From positions 41,073 to 105,072 of the forward strand of contig NZ_BBUY01000020.1 in the NCBI RefSeq assembly GCF_001590865.1: 64,000 bases of DNA, read 5' to 3'. The translations under genes were made by a program, and so were the position numbers. Of this stretch, positions 17,025 through 26,257 are shown piece by piece. The notes beneath the pieces are model-generated. The model did no database searches and had not been told where the DNA came from. It was given only the letters and a program-made list of their open reading frames with translations. The stretch's first letter is position 1, and each line of letters opens with the position of its first letter. The stretch is from Streptomyces sp. NBRC 110611. GTDB lineage: Bacteria > Actinomycetota > Actinomycetes > Streptomycetales > Streptomycetaceae.

Positions 17025-18092
17025 CTAGACCGCCGTCCCGCGCTGCTGCGGTATCGCGATGCCCTCGGGCTGCTGCAGCGCGACCGTGCGCGCCGGGGCG
17101 GGAATCCGGATGCCCTCGGTCCGGTACCGCTGGTGCAGGCGCTTGATGAACTCGTGCTTGATCCGGTACTGGTCGCTGAACTCGCCGACCCCCAGAATCA
17201 CCGAGAAGCCGATCCGGGAGTCTCCGAAGGTATGGAACCGGATGGCCGGTTCATGCTCGGGTACGGCTCCGGTGACGTCGGTCATCACACTGGTGACGAC
17301 CTCGGACGTGACCCGCTCGACGTGTTCCAGGTCGCTGTCGTAGCCGACGCCCACCTGCACCACGACCGACAACTGCTGTTCCGGCCGGGTGAAGTTGGTC
17401 ATGTTGGTGCCGGCCAGCTGGGCGTTCGGGACGATGACCAGGTTGTTGGAGAGCTCGCGCACCACGGTGTTGCGCCAGTTGATGTCGACGACATAACCCT
17501 CCTCGCCGCTGCTCAGCCGGATGTAGTCGCCCGGCTGCACCGTCTTCGAGGCGAGGACGTGCACGCCCGCGAAGAGGTTGGCGAGGGTGTCCTGCAGCGC
17601 GAGGGCGACCGCGAGCCCGCCCACCCCCAGCGCGGTGAGCAGCGGGGCGACGGAGATACCCAGGGTCTGCAGGACGACGAGCAGGCCCATCGCCAGCACC
17701 ACGATGCGGGTGATGTTGGCGAATATGGTGGCCGATCCGGCCACCCCCGACCGGGACTGGGCCAGGGACCGCACCAGACCGGTGATGACCCGGGCGGCGG
17801 AGAACGTGACAACCAGGATGAGCAGCACGGTCAGCGTCCGGTTGACGGTGCGTCCGACCGTCGCCGTCAGCGGCAGCGCCGCGGCCGCCACCGCCAGACC
17901 GCCACAGATCGCCGCCCAGGGCACCACGGTCCGCAGCGCGTCGACGATGACATCGTCCCCGCTCCACCGCGTCCTGCGCGCATACCTCTCCAGCCGCCGC
18001 AAGGCCGCCCGCGACAGCAGGCCGGCCAGGATGCCGGCGACCAGTGCGGCCCCGGCGACGATCACGTCGTGCAGCGTCAGCGCGCGGTTCAC
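17025..18092 (-). CDS. MscS family mechanosensitive ion channel
   Basis: MscS-type channels open under membrane tension to release solutes. This 355-aa protein has four hydrophobic helices (about residues 8-35, 60-85, 90-110, 130-165), then the conserved pore-to-beta transition ALGVGGLAVALALQDTLANLFAG and the beta domain with LASKTVQPGDYIRL, followed by a C-terminal alpha/beta vestibule region. GTG 18092 is chosen over longer upstream options because GGGAGG precedes it and the upstream frame only encodes degenerate 15-bp repeats rich in Leu, Pro and Gly (18110-18170). It appears monocistronic. Confidence 0.9.
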   Translation of the reverse strand: MNRALTLHDVIVAGAALVAGILAGLLSRAALRRLERYARRTRWSGDDVIVDALRTVVPWAAICGGLAVAAAALPLTATVGRTVNRTLTVLLILVVTFSAARVITGLVRSLAQSRSGVAGSATIFANITRIVVLAMGLLVVLQTLGISVAPLLTALGVGGLAVALALQDTLANLFAGVHVLASKTVQPGDYIRLSSGEEGYVVDINWRNTVVRELSNNLVIVPNAQLAGTNMTNFTRPEQQLSVVVQVGVGYDSDLEHVERVTSEVVTSVMTDVTGAVPEHEPAIRFHTFGDSRIGFSVILGVGEFSDQYRIKHEFIKRLHQRYRTEGIRIPAPARTVALQQPEGIAIPQQRGTAV

Positions 18093-18346
18093 CGGCCGCC
18101 TCCCATGCCCCGGAAGACCTCCTGGAAGACATCCTGGGAGACGCCCGGGAAGACACCAGGGAAGAATCGTTCCGCCACACAACAGATGTGATACTTCGTC
18201 ACCTATTCACCTTGTCCGTCTCCAGAACCACGAAGGCGCCGGGGCATCCGCGGACGCGCCGGCGCGATCCGCCATCCTGCCGCACGCGGTACGGCACGCG
18301 GCAGGCGCCCCCGGCCAACGGCGCACCCGCACACCGCCCCCGCGCC

Positions 18347-18392
18347 GGTGCCCGCGCCGCCCGGTGCCCGCGCCGCCCGGTGCCCGCCGCCC
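18347..18392. repeat. 16-bp tandem repeat
   Basis: GGTGCCCGCGCCGCCC occurs twice in full and a third time shortened, just downstream of the aldo/keto reductase stop. It may act as a structured 3' end; no protein is implied. Confidence 0.7.
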
Positions 18393-18407
18393 GCCGGGCC
18401 CGGCGTC

Positions 18408-19409
18408 TCAGTGCCCCAGCCGCTTGAGGGCCTGTTCCGGGTAGCGGTCGCCCGCCACCGCCTCCTCCGGCACGGCCTGCCGCAGCAGTTCGCGGTCGGC
18501 CTCGGTCAGCGACAGTGCCACGGCGGCGGCGTTCTCCTCCAGGTAGCGGCGGCGCTTGGTGCCGGGGATGGGCACGATGTCGTCGCCCTCCGCGAGCAGC
18601 CAGGCGAGCGCGGCCTGGGCGGGCGAGCAGCCGATCCGCTCGGCGACGTCGCGTACGGCCCGTACGAGCGCGAGGTTGTGCGGGAGGTTCTCGTCGGCGA
18701 ACCGCGGCCAGCGCCGGCGGTTGTCCTGCGGGGCCAGCTCGTCGCGGGAGGAGAGGGCTCCGGTGAGCATGCCGCGCCCGAGGGGGCAGTAGGCCACGAC
18801 GGCGACGCCCAGTTCCCGGCAGGTGGCGAGCAGTTCGCCCTCCACCACGCCACGGGTGAAGAGGGAGTACTCCACCTGGACCGCGCTGATCGGGTGGACG
18901 GCGTGCGCCGTGCGCAGCGTGGCGGGGCTGACCTCGCTCAGTCCGATGTGGCGCACCAGTCCGGCCTCCACCAGCCGGGACATGGCGCCGACCGTCTCCT
19001 CGACGGGCGTGCCGGGGTCACGGCGGTGCACGTAGTAGAGGTCGATGTGCGTGGTGCCCAGGCGGCGCAGTGAGGCCCGGCAGGCGAGGGGTACGTAGTC
19101 GGCGGAGGTGTCGACGGCGTCGACCCGGCCGGTGGCCGCGTCGTGGCGGAGGCCGAATTTGGTCGCCACGACCATCCGGTCCCGCTCGTGAGCATGCCGG
19201 CGCAGCCAGCGGCCGACCAACTCCTCGTTGGCGCCCTGCCCATAGGCGTCGGCGGTGTCCAACAGGGTGATGCCCGTCTCCAGGGCGCGGTCGAGCGTGC
19301 GCTGGGACTCCTCCTCGTCCGGAGTGCCGTAGGCGATCGACATACCCATACAGCCCAGGCCGATCGCGGACACCTCGGGGCCGTCAACACCCAGTCGGCG
19401 GTACTTCAT
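18408..19409 (-). CDS. Aldo/keto reductase
   Basis: NADPH-dependent carbonyl reductase of the 333-aa AKR13-like type. The catalytic tetrad is visible: Asp51 and Tyr56 in LDTADAYGQG, Lys84 in VVATKFGL and His128 in YYVHRRD. The C-terminal nucleotide-binding part includes PIPGTKRRRYLEEN. Its ATG overlaps the stop of the upstream membrane-protein gene (ATGA), so it is the last gene of a minus-strand operon with that gene and probably the ImmA/IrrE protein. The substrate is unknown. Confidence 0.92.
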   Translation of the reverse strand: MKYRRLGVDGPEVSAIGLGCMGMSIAYGTPDEEESQRTLDRALETGITLLDTADAYGQGANEELVGRWLRRHAHERDRMVVATKFGLRHDAATGRVDAVDTSADYVPLACRASLRRLGTTHIDLYYVHRRDPGTPVEETVGAMSRLVEAGLVRHIGLSEVSPATLRTAHAVHPISAVQVEYSLFTRGVVEGELLATCRELGVAVVAYCPLGRGMLTGALSSRDELAPQDNRRRWPRFADENLPHNLALVRAVRDVAERIGCSPAQAALAWLLAEGDDIVPIPGTKRRRYLEENAAAVALSLTEADRELLRQAVPEEAVAGDRYPEQALKRLGH

Positions 19410-20623
19410 CGAACCTTCTCCTCCATCTCCTCCGTGGAACGAACAGCGGTGTAGGCGCGGGCGACGTGCAGCAGCCACGCGACCAGTTCGGGGTATCCCC
19501 CGTCCTGTGCGGTCTCCGGCCCGAGCGCCCCGGACGCCTGGACCGGCGGACGGTCGTCGTGCTTCGCGCGCAGCGCCGACGTCAGCAGGCCGGCCAGCAC
19601 CATGGCGTCCAGCCGGTCGCCCGTCAGCCCGGCCTCCTCGGCCGACCGGCGGGCGCCGGCGGCCACGGCCGGGTCCATGTACGGGCGCAGCGCGAGCAGA
19701 CCGTCCTGGATCTCGATCACCCTGCGGTAGAGGCGGTAGCTGATGTCGCCGGGCAGGAAGCGGGCGAGGCGGCCGGCGTGACGGGGGTTGAGCGCGATGT
19801 CCGGCACGGCCGCGTACAGGGCGCTCCACAGGGGATGCAGCCGCTGGTAGGTGACGAAGTTGCGGACCAGACGGCGCCACTGGGAGACCTGCGGTCCCCA
19901 GGAAGGCATGGTGAGCCCCGCCACCAGGAAGAAGATGCCGGTGCCGTTGGCCACCGGCGTCAGCAGTTCCCATTCCAGCGGGTCCAGTCCGCACTGCACC
20001 GCGATCAGCGACAACAGCCGGTTGAGGCAGTAGACGAGGCATGCGCTCGCCCCGATCGCCGTGCAGTACAGGCCCCTTCGCAGCCACTCCCGGCCGGCCA
20101 CCCGCCCGTAGCGCAGGCACAGCCGGATGATCTCGATCATTCCGGCGCCGAACGCGCTGACGTAGAGCAGCAGATACCCGGCGACCAGCGGGCGGTGCGC
20201 GTTCTGCAGCAGATAGTGCGCGCTGCGCTGCTGTGCCTCCGCGCCCGCCGCCGCCCACATGGTGAGCATGGCCACCGCGCACAGGGCGGCGACCAGCAGC
20301 CGCACGACAGCACGCCGGCGGGCGACTTCGGGCGGGTACACCCAGTAGACGATCGCGGTGAGGAAGGCCGCGCTGGACGCGACGCCGCCGAGGAGGTGGA
20401 TGCCGAGCGCCCCGAGATCGGCCACGCCCAGACGCGCGTCCACGGCCCGCGAGACCGAGGGCGTGGAGAGCGTGAAGGAGATCCCCTTGAAGAAGAACGC
20501 GATGAGCAGCGCGCACAGCGCCGGATCGTCCCGCTGATGGCGCAGGTCGCGCAGCCGGTAGAGCAGGGCCAGTACACACAGGACGGCACACGCGGGGAAG
20601 ACGACGGCCTTCACACCGGTCAT
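19406..20623 (-). CDS. MAB_1171c-type putative integral membrane protein
   Basis: A 405-aa membrane protein with about seven hydrophobic segments in the first 240 residues, then a soluble C-terminal region with WRRLVRNFVTYQRLHPLW, as in the actinobacterial MAB_1171c family annotated as putative transporters. Function is not established. In Streptomyces such genes often sit beside small ImmA/IrrE-type proteins, as here (42 bp upstream), suggesting a sensor-regulator pair. The stop overlaps the aldo/keto reductase start by 4 bp. Confidence 0.8.
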   Translation of the reverse strand: MTGVKAVVFPACAVLCVLALLYRLRDLRHQRDDPALCALLIAFFFKGISFTLSTPSVSRAVDARLGVADLGALGIHLLGGVASSAAFLTAIVYWVYPPEVARRRAVVRLLVAALCAVAMLTMWAAAGAEAQQRSAHYLLQNAHRPLVAGYLLLYVSAFGAGMIEIIRLCLRYGRVAGREWLRRGLYCTAIGASACLVYCLNRLLSLIAVQCGLDPLEWELLTPVANGTGIFFLVAGLTMPSWGPQVSQWRRLVRNFVTYQRLHPLWSALYAAVPDIALNPRHAGRLARFLPGDISYRLYRRVIEIQDGLLALRPYMDPAVAAGARRSAEEAGLTGDRLDAMVLAGLLTSALRAKHDDRPPVQASGALGPETAQDGGYPELVAWLLHVARAYTAVRSTEEMEEKVR

Positions 20624-20665
20624 GACACGCCCCGCCGACCGGTGCGGCGAAGGTGCGCGGGCGGA

Positions 20666-21238
20666 CTACTGCCCATGGGAACCGGAGCCCGGACGCAGCG
20701 AGTTCTCGATCCGGGCGACCGTCTCGGCGGCATCGGACGGCACGTTCCAGACCGACTCCACCGGCGGCCGGGTGACGCGTTCGAGGATGAGCGAGGCGAC
20801 GGTCTCCGCCTCCTGTTCCTCCTCACTGGAGTAGGCGGCGCGCCCCAGCATCTCCCGCACCCGCCGCGGATCCAGATCCGGCAGCAGACGCTGCATCACC
20901 GCCGTGTCGAATCCCGCGGAGTCGCAGTGGTCGCACAGCATGTGCGCGAGCTCATGGGCGATGATGTGGTCCTGGTGCAGTCGGCTGGTGTCCGCCTCGA
21001 CGACGATGACGTCGAACGCGTCCGTCGCCAGCCACATACCGCAGGGAGTCTTCGCGCCCAGGGGCATCGATACGAGCCGGATCGGGCGGCCGCGGTCCGC
21101 GCTGAGCCGTTCCATCAGCGTGGCGATACTGCATCCGTCGGGCAGCTCCAGGCGCGTCAGTACCGCCTCCGAAGCCCGTCGCAGGGACTTGAGGTTCTTC
21201 TTGCGGGGCTGCTTGTGAGCCCTGGAGGGTAAGGCCAC
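20666..21238 (-). CDS. ImmA/IrrE family metallo-endopeptidase-like protein
   Basis: A 190-aa protein with the zinc motif HELAH at residues 95-99 (HIIAHELAHMLCDHCD). In known systems such proteins cut or destabilise repressors, for example ImmA with ImmR. Here no repressor partner is adjacent; a MAB_1171c membrane protein follows instead. GTG 21238 is chosen because GAAGGAG lies upstream and the basic N-terminus starts there; upstream in-frame codons look non-coding. The C-terminal part, SSEEEQEAETVASLILE, matches the family. Confidence 0.83.
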   Translation of the reverse strand: MALPSRAHKQPRKKNLKSLRRASEAVLTRLELPDGCSIATLMERLSADRGRPIRLVSMPLGAKTPCGMWLATDAFDVIVVEADTSRLHQDHIIAHELAHMLCDHCDSAGFDTAVMQRLLPDLDPRRVREMLGRAAYSSEEEQEAETVASLILERVTRPPVESVWNVPSDAAETVARIENSLRPGSGSHGQ

Positions 21239-21494
21239 GGCTGATGCCCACTCCTTCCCGCCACCGGTCTTCGCTCCCCGCAGGCCGATGGTAGCCGTCC
21301 TCGGAGCCCGGAAGCCGCTGTTGACGGCTCGGCCCCAAGGTACGCGATGGAGGGCGGCTCCCTGAAGCCGGACCGGCCGCCCCGGACGCGTGGCCGCCCC
21401 GGACGCGTGGCCGCCACGGACGCAGGGGCGGCGATCACGCCGAACATGTCGAAGAGGAGCACACCGCCGCCGGCGGGGATGTGTCATGGGGTGG

Positions 21495-22250
21495 TCACGC
21501 CATTCGTACGGTGAGGCCCGCGGCGCTCAGCGCGTCGGTCGCGTCGGCGGGGGCGGCCTGGTCGGTGACCACGGCGTGCAGCGCCGAGGCCGGTGCGACG
21601 TGGGCCAGGGCGGTGCGGCTGAGCTTGGCGGCCTCGGCGACGGCGATGACGCGGCGGGACGAGGCCATCGCGGCGCGCTTGACGGCGGCGTCGGCCAGGT
21701 CGTAGGCGGTGAGCCCGTCGGTGGCGGTCAGCCCGCAGCAGCCGAGGATCGCGGTGTCGAAGCGCAGCGCGGCGAGCGAAGCCTCGGTCAGTGGTCCGGT
21801 CAGGGCCAGTTCGCCGCGGCGTGGCTGGCCGCCGGGCAGCAACAGCGTCAACTGCGCTGCGTCGGCAAGGGCGTTGGCGGCATGCAGGGACAGCGGCATG
21901 ACGGTCAGCCGACGGTGCACCAGGAGGCGGGCCACCTCCAGGCACGTGGTTCCGCCGTCCAGGACGACCGACTCGCCGTCCGCGACGAGCGCGGCCACCT
22001 CGGCGGCGATCCGCCGCTTGACCTCGAGACCTTCCTGGGCTCTCAGCGCGAAGGGCGGTTCCTCGCCCCGTAGCAGCAGACTCCGGGCGCCGCCACGGTA
22101 GCGCTCCAGGACTCCCTGTTCGGCGAGGACCTCCAGATCGCGGCGGATGGTCATCTCGGAGGCACCGGTGAGCTGCGCCAGCTCGGCCACACTGCTGCGG
22201 CCGTGCTCGCGTACGGCGTCGGTGATCCGCTTCAGTCGCTCTGCACTCAT
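21495..22250 (-). CDS. DeoR family transcriptional regulator
   Basis: A 251-aa sugar-phosphate-responsive type regulator. The N-terminal helix-turn-helix is VAELAQLTGASEMTIRRDLE followed by RYRGGA; the effector domain has LDGGTTCLEVARLL and the C-terminal AEAAKLSRTALAHV. ATG 22250 is preferred because family members begin a few residues before RLKRI; GAGG touches this start codon, so initiation may be weak or leaderless. It diverges from an MFS transporter across only 72 bp that contain strong inverted repeats, so it very likely controls that transporter. Confidence 0.9.
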   Translation of the reverse strand: MSAERLKRITDAVREHGRSSVAELAQLTGASEMTIRRDLEVLAEQGVLERYRGGARSLLLRGEEPPFALRAQEGLEVKRRIAAEVAALVADGESVVLDGGTTCLEVARLLVHRRLTVMPLSLHAANALADAAQLTLLLPGGQPRRGELALTGPLTEASLAALRFDTAILGCCGLTATDGLTAYDLADAAVKRAAMASSRRVIAVAEAAKLSRTALAHVAPASALHAVVTDQAAPADATDALSAAGLTVRMA

Positions 22251-22259
22251 CCTCAAATT

Positions 22260-22295
22260 GAACATCAAAGATGTTCGGAATGCAATTTACGAACA
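22260..22295. promoter_or_regulatory. DeoR-type operator between divergent genes
   Basis: GAACATC-AAA-GATGTTC (22260-22276) is a perfect 7-bp inverted repeat. It overlaps a second pair, TGTTCG (22272-22277) and CGAACA (22290-22295). The region is AT-rich and central to the DeoR/MFS intergenic space. Confidence 0.65.
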
Positions 22296-22322
22296 TGAAT
22301 TCTGTTTGCTACGTTCGATCGC

Positions 22323-23549
22323 ATGCAGAGAATCTTGCGGCTCGGACGAGGCGCCACCTTCGCCTACTTCGCCCTCAACGGCTTCCTCATGGGCATGTGG
22401 ATCGTCCACATCCCCGTCGTGGAGCAGCGCACCGGCATCGGCCACGCGCTGCTCGGCTGGCTGCTGCTGCTCCTGGGCGCCGGTGCCTTCGCCGGGATGC
22501 GGCTCGCCGGTCCGCTCACGGACCGGATCGGGCCCCGCAAGGCAGTCCCTCTCGGCGCCGCACTGTGCAGCTGTGCCGTACCCTTGCCGGGGCTCGCCAC
22601 CGACGCATGGGGGCTGGGCACGGCCCTGCTGGTCCTCGGACTGGGCAACGGGGTACTCGACGTGAGCATGAACACCCACGCCGTCCAGGTCGAACGCGGC
22701 TACGGACGGCCCGTGATGTCGGCCTTCCACGCGATGTTCTCCGTCGGCGGTGTGCTCGCCGCACTGGCCGGCGCCCTCACCCTCGGCCTCGGCTGGAGCC
22801 CCGCCACCGCACTCGGCATCACCGCCGCGGGCGGCCTCGCCCTCACCGCACTGGCGGTCCCGGCCCTGCTGCCCCACGACCCCACTCCGCCCGACGAGAC
22901 CGAGGGTGCGGCCGAGAGCGGAGCCACCAGGATGCGACGCACCACATCACGCGGACCCTCCCGCGTCTGGATCCTGGCCGTACTCGCCTTCATGCTCATG
23001 CTGTGCGAGGGCGTCGCCAACGACTGGAGCGTGCTCCACCTCAAGAGCGTGCTCGGCGCACCGGTCGCCACCGCCGCCTTCGCCTACGGCGCGTTCGCCA
23101 CCGCCATGACGACCGGCCGACTGCTCACCGACCGCCTCGCCGGACGCTACGGTCCCCCCGCGGTCCTGCGCTACGGCTCCGCTCTCGCCACCGTCGGCCT
23201 GACCCTGGCCGCAGTCGCCCCCACCACCCCGCTGGCCCTGATCGGATGGACGGCCACGGGAGCAGGACTGTCCGGCTGCATCCCCCAGCTGTTCAGCGCC
23301 GCCGGCCACCTCGACCCGGGCACCGCCGGGGCGAACGTCTCCCGGGTCGCCGGCCTCGGCTACCTCGGCATGCTCGCCGGCCCGGCCGTCATCGGGCCAC
23401 TCACCCATCTCGTACCGCTCAACCTCACACTCTTGCTTCCGGTGGCCTTCTGCATCATCACCGCCTGCACCGCCCACATACTCAAGCCCTCGCCCTCCAC
23501 CGCCACCGACTCCACCCCATCCATCCCTCTCGAAGGCACCACCCGATGA
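22323..23549 (+). CDS. MFS transporter
   Basis: A 408-aa facilitator with 12 predicted helices in two halves separated by a charged loop (about residues 190-215). The GPLTDRIGPRKAV motif lies between helices 2 and 3. The type resembles fucose-permease-like and drug efflux MFS proteins. It is divergent from the DeoR regulator with shared operators, which suggests a sugar or nucleoside-type inducer. The stop is followed by degenerate coding remnants (about 23550-23660) resembling an antitoxin-like N-terminus, with no intact gene. Confidence 0.87.
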   Translation: MQRILRLGRGATFAYFALNGFLMGMWIVHIPVVEQRTGIGHALLGWLLLLLGAGAFAGMRLAGPLTDRIGPRKAVPLGAALCSCAVPLPGLATDAWGLGTALLVLGLGNGVLDVSMNTHAVQVERGYGRPVMSAFHAMFSVGGVLAALAGALTLGLGWSPATALGITAAGGLALTALAVPALLPHDPTPPDETEGAAESGATRMRRTTSRGPSRVWILAVLAFMLMLCEGVANDWSVLHLKSVLGAPVATAAFAYGAFATAMTTGRLLTDRLAGRYGPPAVLRYGSALATVGLTLAAVAPTTPLALIGWTATGAGLSGCIPQLFSAAGHLDPGTAGANVSRVAGLGYLGMLAGPAVIGPLTHLVPLNLTLLLPVAFCIITACTAHILKPSPSTATDSTPSIPLEGTTR

Positions 23550-23669
23550 CAATCCCTGCGCGAACTGCACGACATCGAGGCCGAACACGGCCCCATCACC
23601 GTCGGATTGGACGGCGGCGAGAACAAGTCCGAACCCCGCGACGCCAAAGTCATCGCCGATGGCGGTGAT

Positions 23670-23957
23670 CAGCTCCGCAGCGTCCGCACGGCGTGCTTCC
23701 TTCAGCTGCCGCCGCGCGGCATGTTGTCGGCGCACGGCCCGTCGCGTCCCGCCCAGGAGCAGGCCCAGGCCGAGCATGCCGACGGCGCCAACGATGGCGC
23801 CAACGAGGAACAGCACTCCGGTGGAACCGGTGATGTGGTAGCCGAAGACCACAAAGGCTTGAGGGAGCTCGTGGGCGCTGCCTGCGTTAGTGACGACTGC
23901 GGCCACGCCGACGACGATCGCGGCCACCAGGAGGATGAGGCCGAGGATCACGATCAT
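23670..23957 (-). pseudogene. Small membrane protein, 3' end lost
   Basis: ATG 23957 with CGGAG 6 bp upstream begins a two-helix membrane protein: a first helix LGLILLVAAIVVGVAA, a short loop with FGYHITGSTG, and a second helix ending in GLLLGGTRRAVRR. The pattern is that of small conserved actinobacterial membrane proteins. After about residue 95 the frame runs without a stop into unrelated sequence and across the antisense of the MFS gene, to 22947. The likely explanation is a recombination that removed the true C-terminus. The N-terminal part may still be expressed as an over-long protein. Confidence 0.5.
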
Positions 23958-24221
23958 GACGCACTCCGAAGATCGACACGCATGTCTCCTTCCAGACTGC
24001 GCCCGTCTTCCCGCCGCAGCCACCGCCAGCATCGGCCATAGCGTCTCGGCACCATCACCGCTGAGCACGACGCCACTGCCGTCCTGGTCCTGGAGTGCGG
24101 CGGTGCCGTATCCGTGCCGACGGACCAGCCGAACAAGTCCCCAGAGTCGGAGGCGGCGCTGTGAGTTCCGCGAGTTCCCGCAGGGGGGTGACCGACGGCG
24201 GCCCCGCGCCAGCAGAGTGTG

Positions 24222-24454
24222 ACTGGGCGCCAAGCTGCACGGCACGCCGCCGCAGCCGTGCCCAACCTGCGCCACGTGGAGTGGTTCCATGATCACGTCC
24301 GTATCGAGCGCATGCTCTTCCGCGGCACGCTCGATCCCGCCGGAGGAAGCGTGACACCTGGCGTCGACGGCGCGTCGGGACACGGACTGACCTTGCGGAC
24401 CACGACGCCGACTCCCACCGGGTCGGCTGAGCACCACTCGTACGGCGGCTGTGC
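24222..24454 (+). pseudogene. C-terminal remnant of an enolase-superfamily enzyme
   Basis: In one frame this stretch reads AAAVPNLRHVEWFHDHVRIE, then MLFRGTLDPAGG and GHGLTLR, which resembles the last 70 residues of mandelate racemase/muconate-lactonising enzymes. Nothing upstream supplies the rest of the barrel. The surrounding 24000-24539 region shows other broken frames, so this looks like a deletion scar next to the SDR gene. Confidence 0.5.
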
Positions 24455-24539
24455 CCCCGCACCAATCAGTCAGGCAATGCTGTTCGGCTCCAGCCAGTGG
24501 GCGGCCAGCTGCGCCAGATGAACAAGAAGGATTACGCAC

Positions 24540-25577
24540 ATGACACAGACCCTGGTCATCACGGGAGCGAGTGCCGGGATCGGCCGCGCCACCGCCCGTC
24601 TCTTCGCCGAACGGCGCGCCAACATCGCTCTCCTCGCCCGCGGCCACACCGGTCTCGACGCCGTTGCCGCAGAGATCGAACAGGCCGGCGCCCGGGCGCT
24701 CGTGCTCCCCACCGACATGGCTCGCCACGACCAGGTGGAGGCAGCGGCGGAAGCGGCCCAAGCGGAGTTCGGTGCCATCGACGTCTGGATCAACTGCGCA
24801 TGCACCTCCGTCTTCGCGCCGTTCACCGACATCGCACCGGCGGAATTCCAGCGGGTCACCGAAGTCACGTACCTGGGATACGTGTACGGTACCCGCGCCG
24901 CCTTGCGCCGGATGCTGCCCCGCAACGCGGGGACGGTGGTGCAGGTCGGCTCGGCCCTCGGCCATCGCTCCGTACCGCTGCAATCCGCATACTGCGGAGC
25001 CAAACACGCCGTCCAAGGATTCACTTCCGCCGTACGCACCGAGCTTCTTCACCAGGAGAGCGACGTACACATCACCATGGTCCAGATGCCGGCCGTCAAT
25101 ACGCCGCAGTTCTCGTGGGTGCTCTCTCGTCTGCCCAGGCACCCGCAGCCGGTACCGCCGATCTACCAACCCGAAGTGGCGGCTCACGCCATCGCCTACG
25201 CAGCTGACCATCCGCACCGCAAGCAGTACTACGTCGGCGCTTCCACCGCCGCGACGATCTGGGCCAACGCCATCGCACCAGGTCTGCTCGACCGTTACCT
25301 CGCCCGAACCGGCTATGACTCCCAGCAGACCGACGAAGCACCCACCAGCGACCGGGCCACGAATTTGTGGCAACCTGCGGACGGCCCTGACGGCCGGGAT
25401 TACGGAGCCCACGGCATCTTCGACTCACAGGCCAGACCCCACTCCGCGCAGGCAGCACTCGCCCGCCACCCGGCTCTCACCGCAGGAGCCCTGGCAGCAG
25501 GGGCCCTGTGGGCACTGGCTCTGCGGCGCTCACGAACAAGACTCTTGCCTTCCGCGGGACAACACCGCATCGAGTAG
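24540..25577 (+). CDS. SDR family oxidoreductase with C-terminal extension
   Basis: Short-chain dehydrogenase, 345 aa. The cofactor motif TGASAGIGRATA is at residues 8-19 and the catalytic Ser-Tyr-Lys appears as VGSALGHRS...YCGAKHA near 140-160. The usual NNAG is replaced by INCACTS. After the Rossmann core there is an extension of about 90 residues ending in an Ala-rich hydrophobic segment (LTAGALAAGALWALALRR), as in SDRs that are loosely membrane-associated. ATG 24540 has AAGAAGGA 8 bp upstream. The substrate is unknown. Confidence 0.88.
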   Translation: MTQTLVITGASAGIGRATARLFAERRANIALLARGHTGLDAVAAEIEQAGARALVLPTDMARHDQVEAAAEAAQAEFGAIDVWINCACTSVFAPFTDIAPAEFQRVTEVTYLGYVYGTRAALRRMLPRNAGTVVQVGSALGHRSVPLQSAYCGAKHAVQGFTSAVRTELLHQESDVHITMVQMPAVNTPQFSWVLSRLPRHPQPVPPIYQPEVAAHAIAYAADHPHRKQYYVGASTAATIWANAIAPGLLDRYLARTGYDSQQTDEAPTSDRATNLWQPADGPDGRDYGAHGIFDSQARPHSAQAALARHPALTAGALAAGALWALALRRSRTRLLPSAGQHRIE

Positions 25578-25657
25578 CGAGAGTGACCTGGCCTCTGCGA
25601 CGGGGCGCCCCACCACCACATGGGCAACTCGTCCGCCCGTGCGGTTACAGTCACACC

Positions 25658-26257
25658 ATGATGGATGGGGAGCAGGGGCCAGCGCTGACGACGTCGCACG
25701 GCATCGTGGAGCCTCGGGCAGGGCATGCCGACCGGGAGGCAGTAGCAGAGCAGCTGCGGGTCGCCGCAGGGGAAGGCCGAATCGACCTTGCCGAGCTGGA
25801 GGAGAGGATCGATCGGGCTTACGCCGCGAAGACATTTGGCGAACTCGACGTCCTGGTGGCCGACCTGCTGCAGGAGCGGCCCTCCGGCTCGCGTCCTGGC
25901 ACTGACGCGGAACCGCTGGTCCTCAAGACCAGCCTGAGCAACATCAAGCAGAATGGCCGGTGGACAGTTCCCCGGAGGATCACCGCCGAATGCAAAATGC
26001 TGAGCATCGTGATCGACTTCACCGAGGCGACCTGTGTGCACCGTGACGTCACCGTCGAGGCGCGTTGCGGAACGGGCAGCATTCAGTTGATCGTCCCACA
26101 GGGCTGGGCGGTGCGGGTCGACGGGGCGAGCACCAATACCGCTCACATCAGCAACAAGGCCACCGCACCGGCGGATCCGACCTCCCCGACACTCACGATC
26201 GTCGGACACCCGCGAGCCGGCCGCATCAAGATCAAACAACCCCGCCGGAGGCGGTAG
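25658..26257 (+). CDS. DUF1707 domain-containing protein
   Basis: A 199-aa actinobacterial protein. The N-terminal DUF1707 region (about residues 20-75: VAEQLRVAAGEGRIDLAELE and FGELDVLVADL) is followed by a beta-rich C-terminal domain with GTGSIQLIVPQGWAVRVDG, like the LiaF/YvlB-type fold. It has no membrane helix. Two ATG codons (25658, 25661) are possible. No ribosome-binding site is present, but TACAGT lies 8 bp upstream, so the transcript may be leaderless. Function is unknown. Confidence 0.84.
   Translation: MMDGEQGPALTTSHGIVEPRAGHADREAVAEQLRVAAGEGRIDLAELEERIDRAYAAKTFGELDVLVADLLQERPSGSRPGTDAEPLVLKTSLSNIKQNGRWTVPRRITAECKMLSIVIDFTEATCVHRDVTVEARCGTGSIQLIVPQGWAVRVDGASTNTAHISNKATAPADPTSPTLTIVGHPRAGRIKIKQPRRRR

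Noticed and set aside
20666..21238. ImmA/IrrE-like protein considered as the lanthipeptide leader peptidase
   Set aside because: About 30 kb from the cluster and coupled to unrelated genes; this family acts on repressors, not leaders.
22947..25412. 821-codon minus-strand open frame across MFS, membrane protein and SDR genes
   Set aside because: It joins antisense frames of two clear plus-strand genes; only the short stretch from 23957 looks protein-like.
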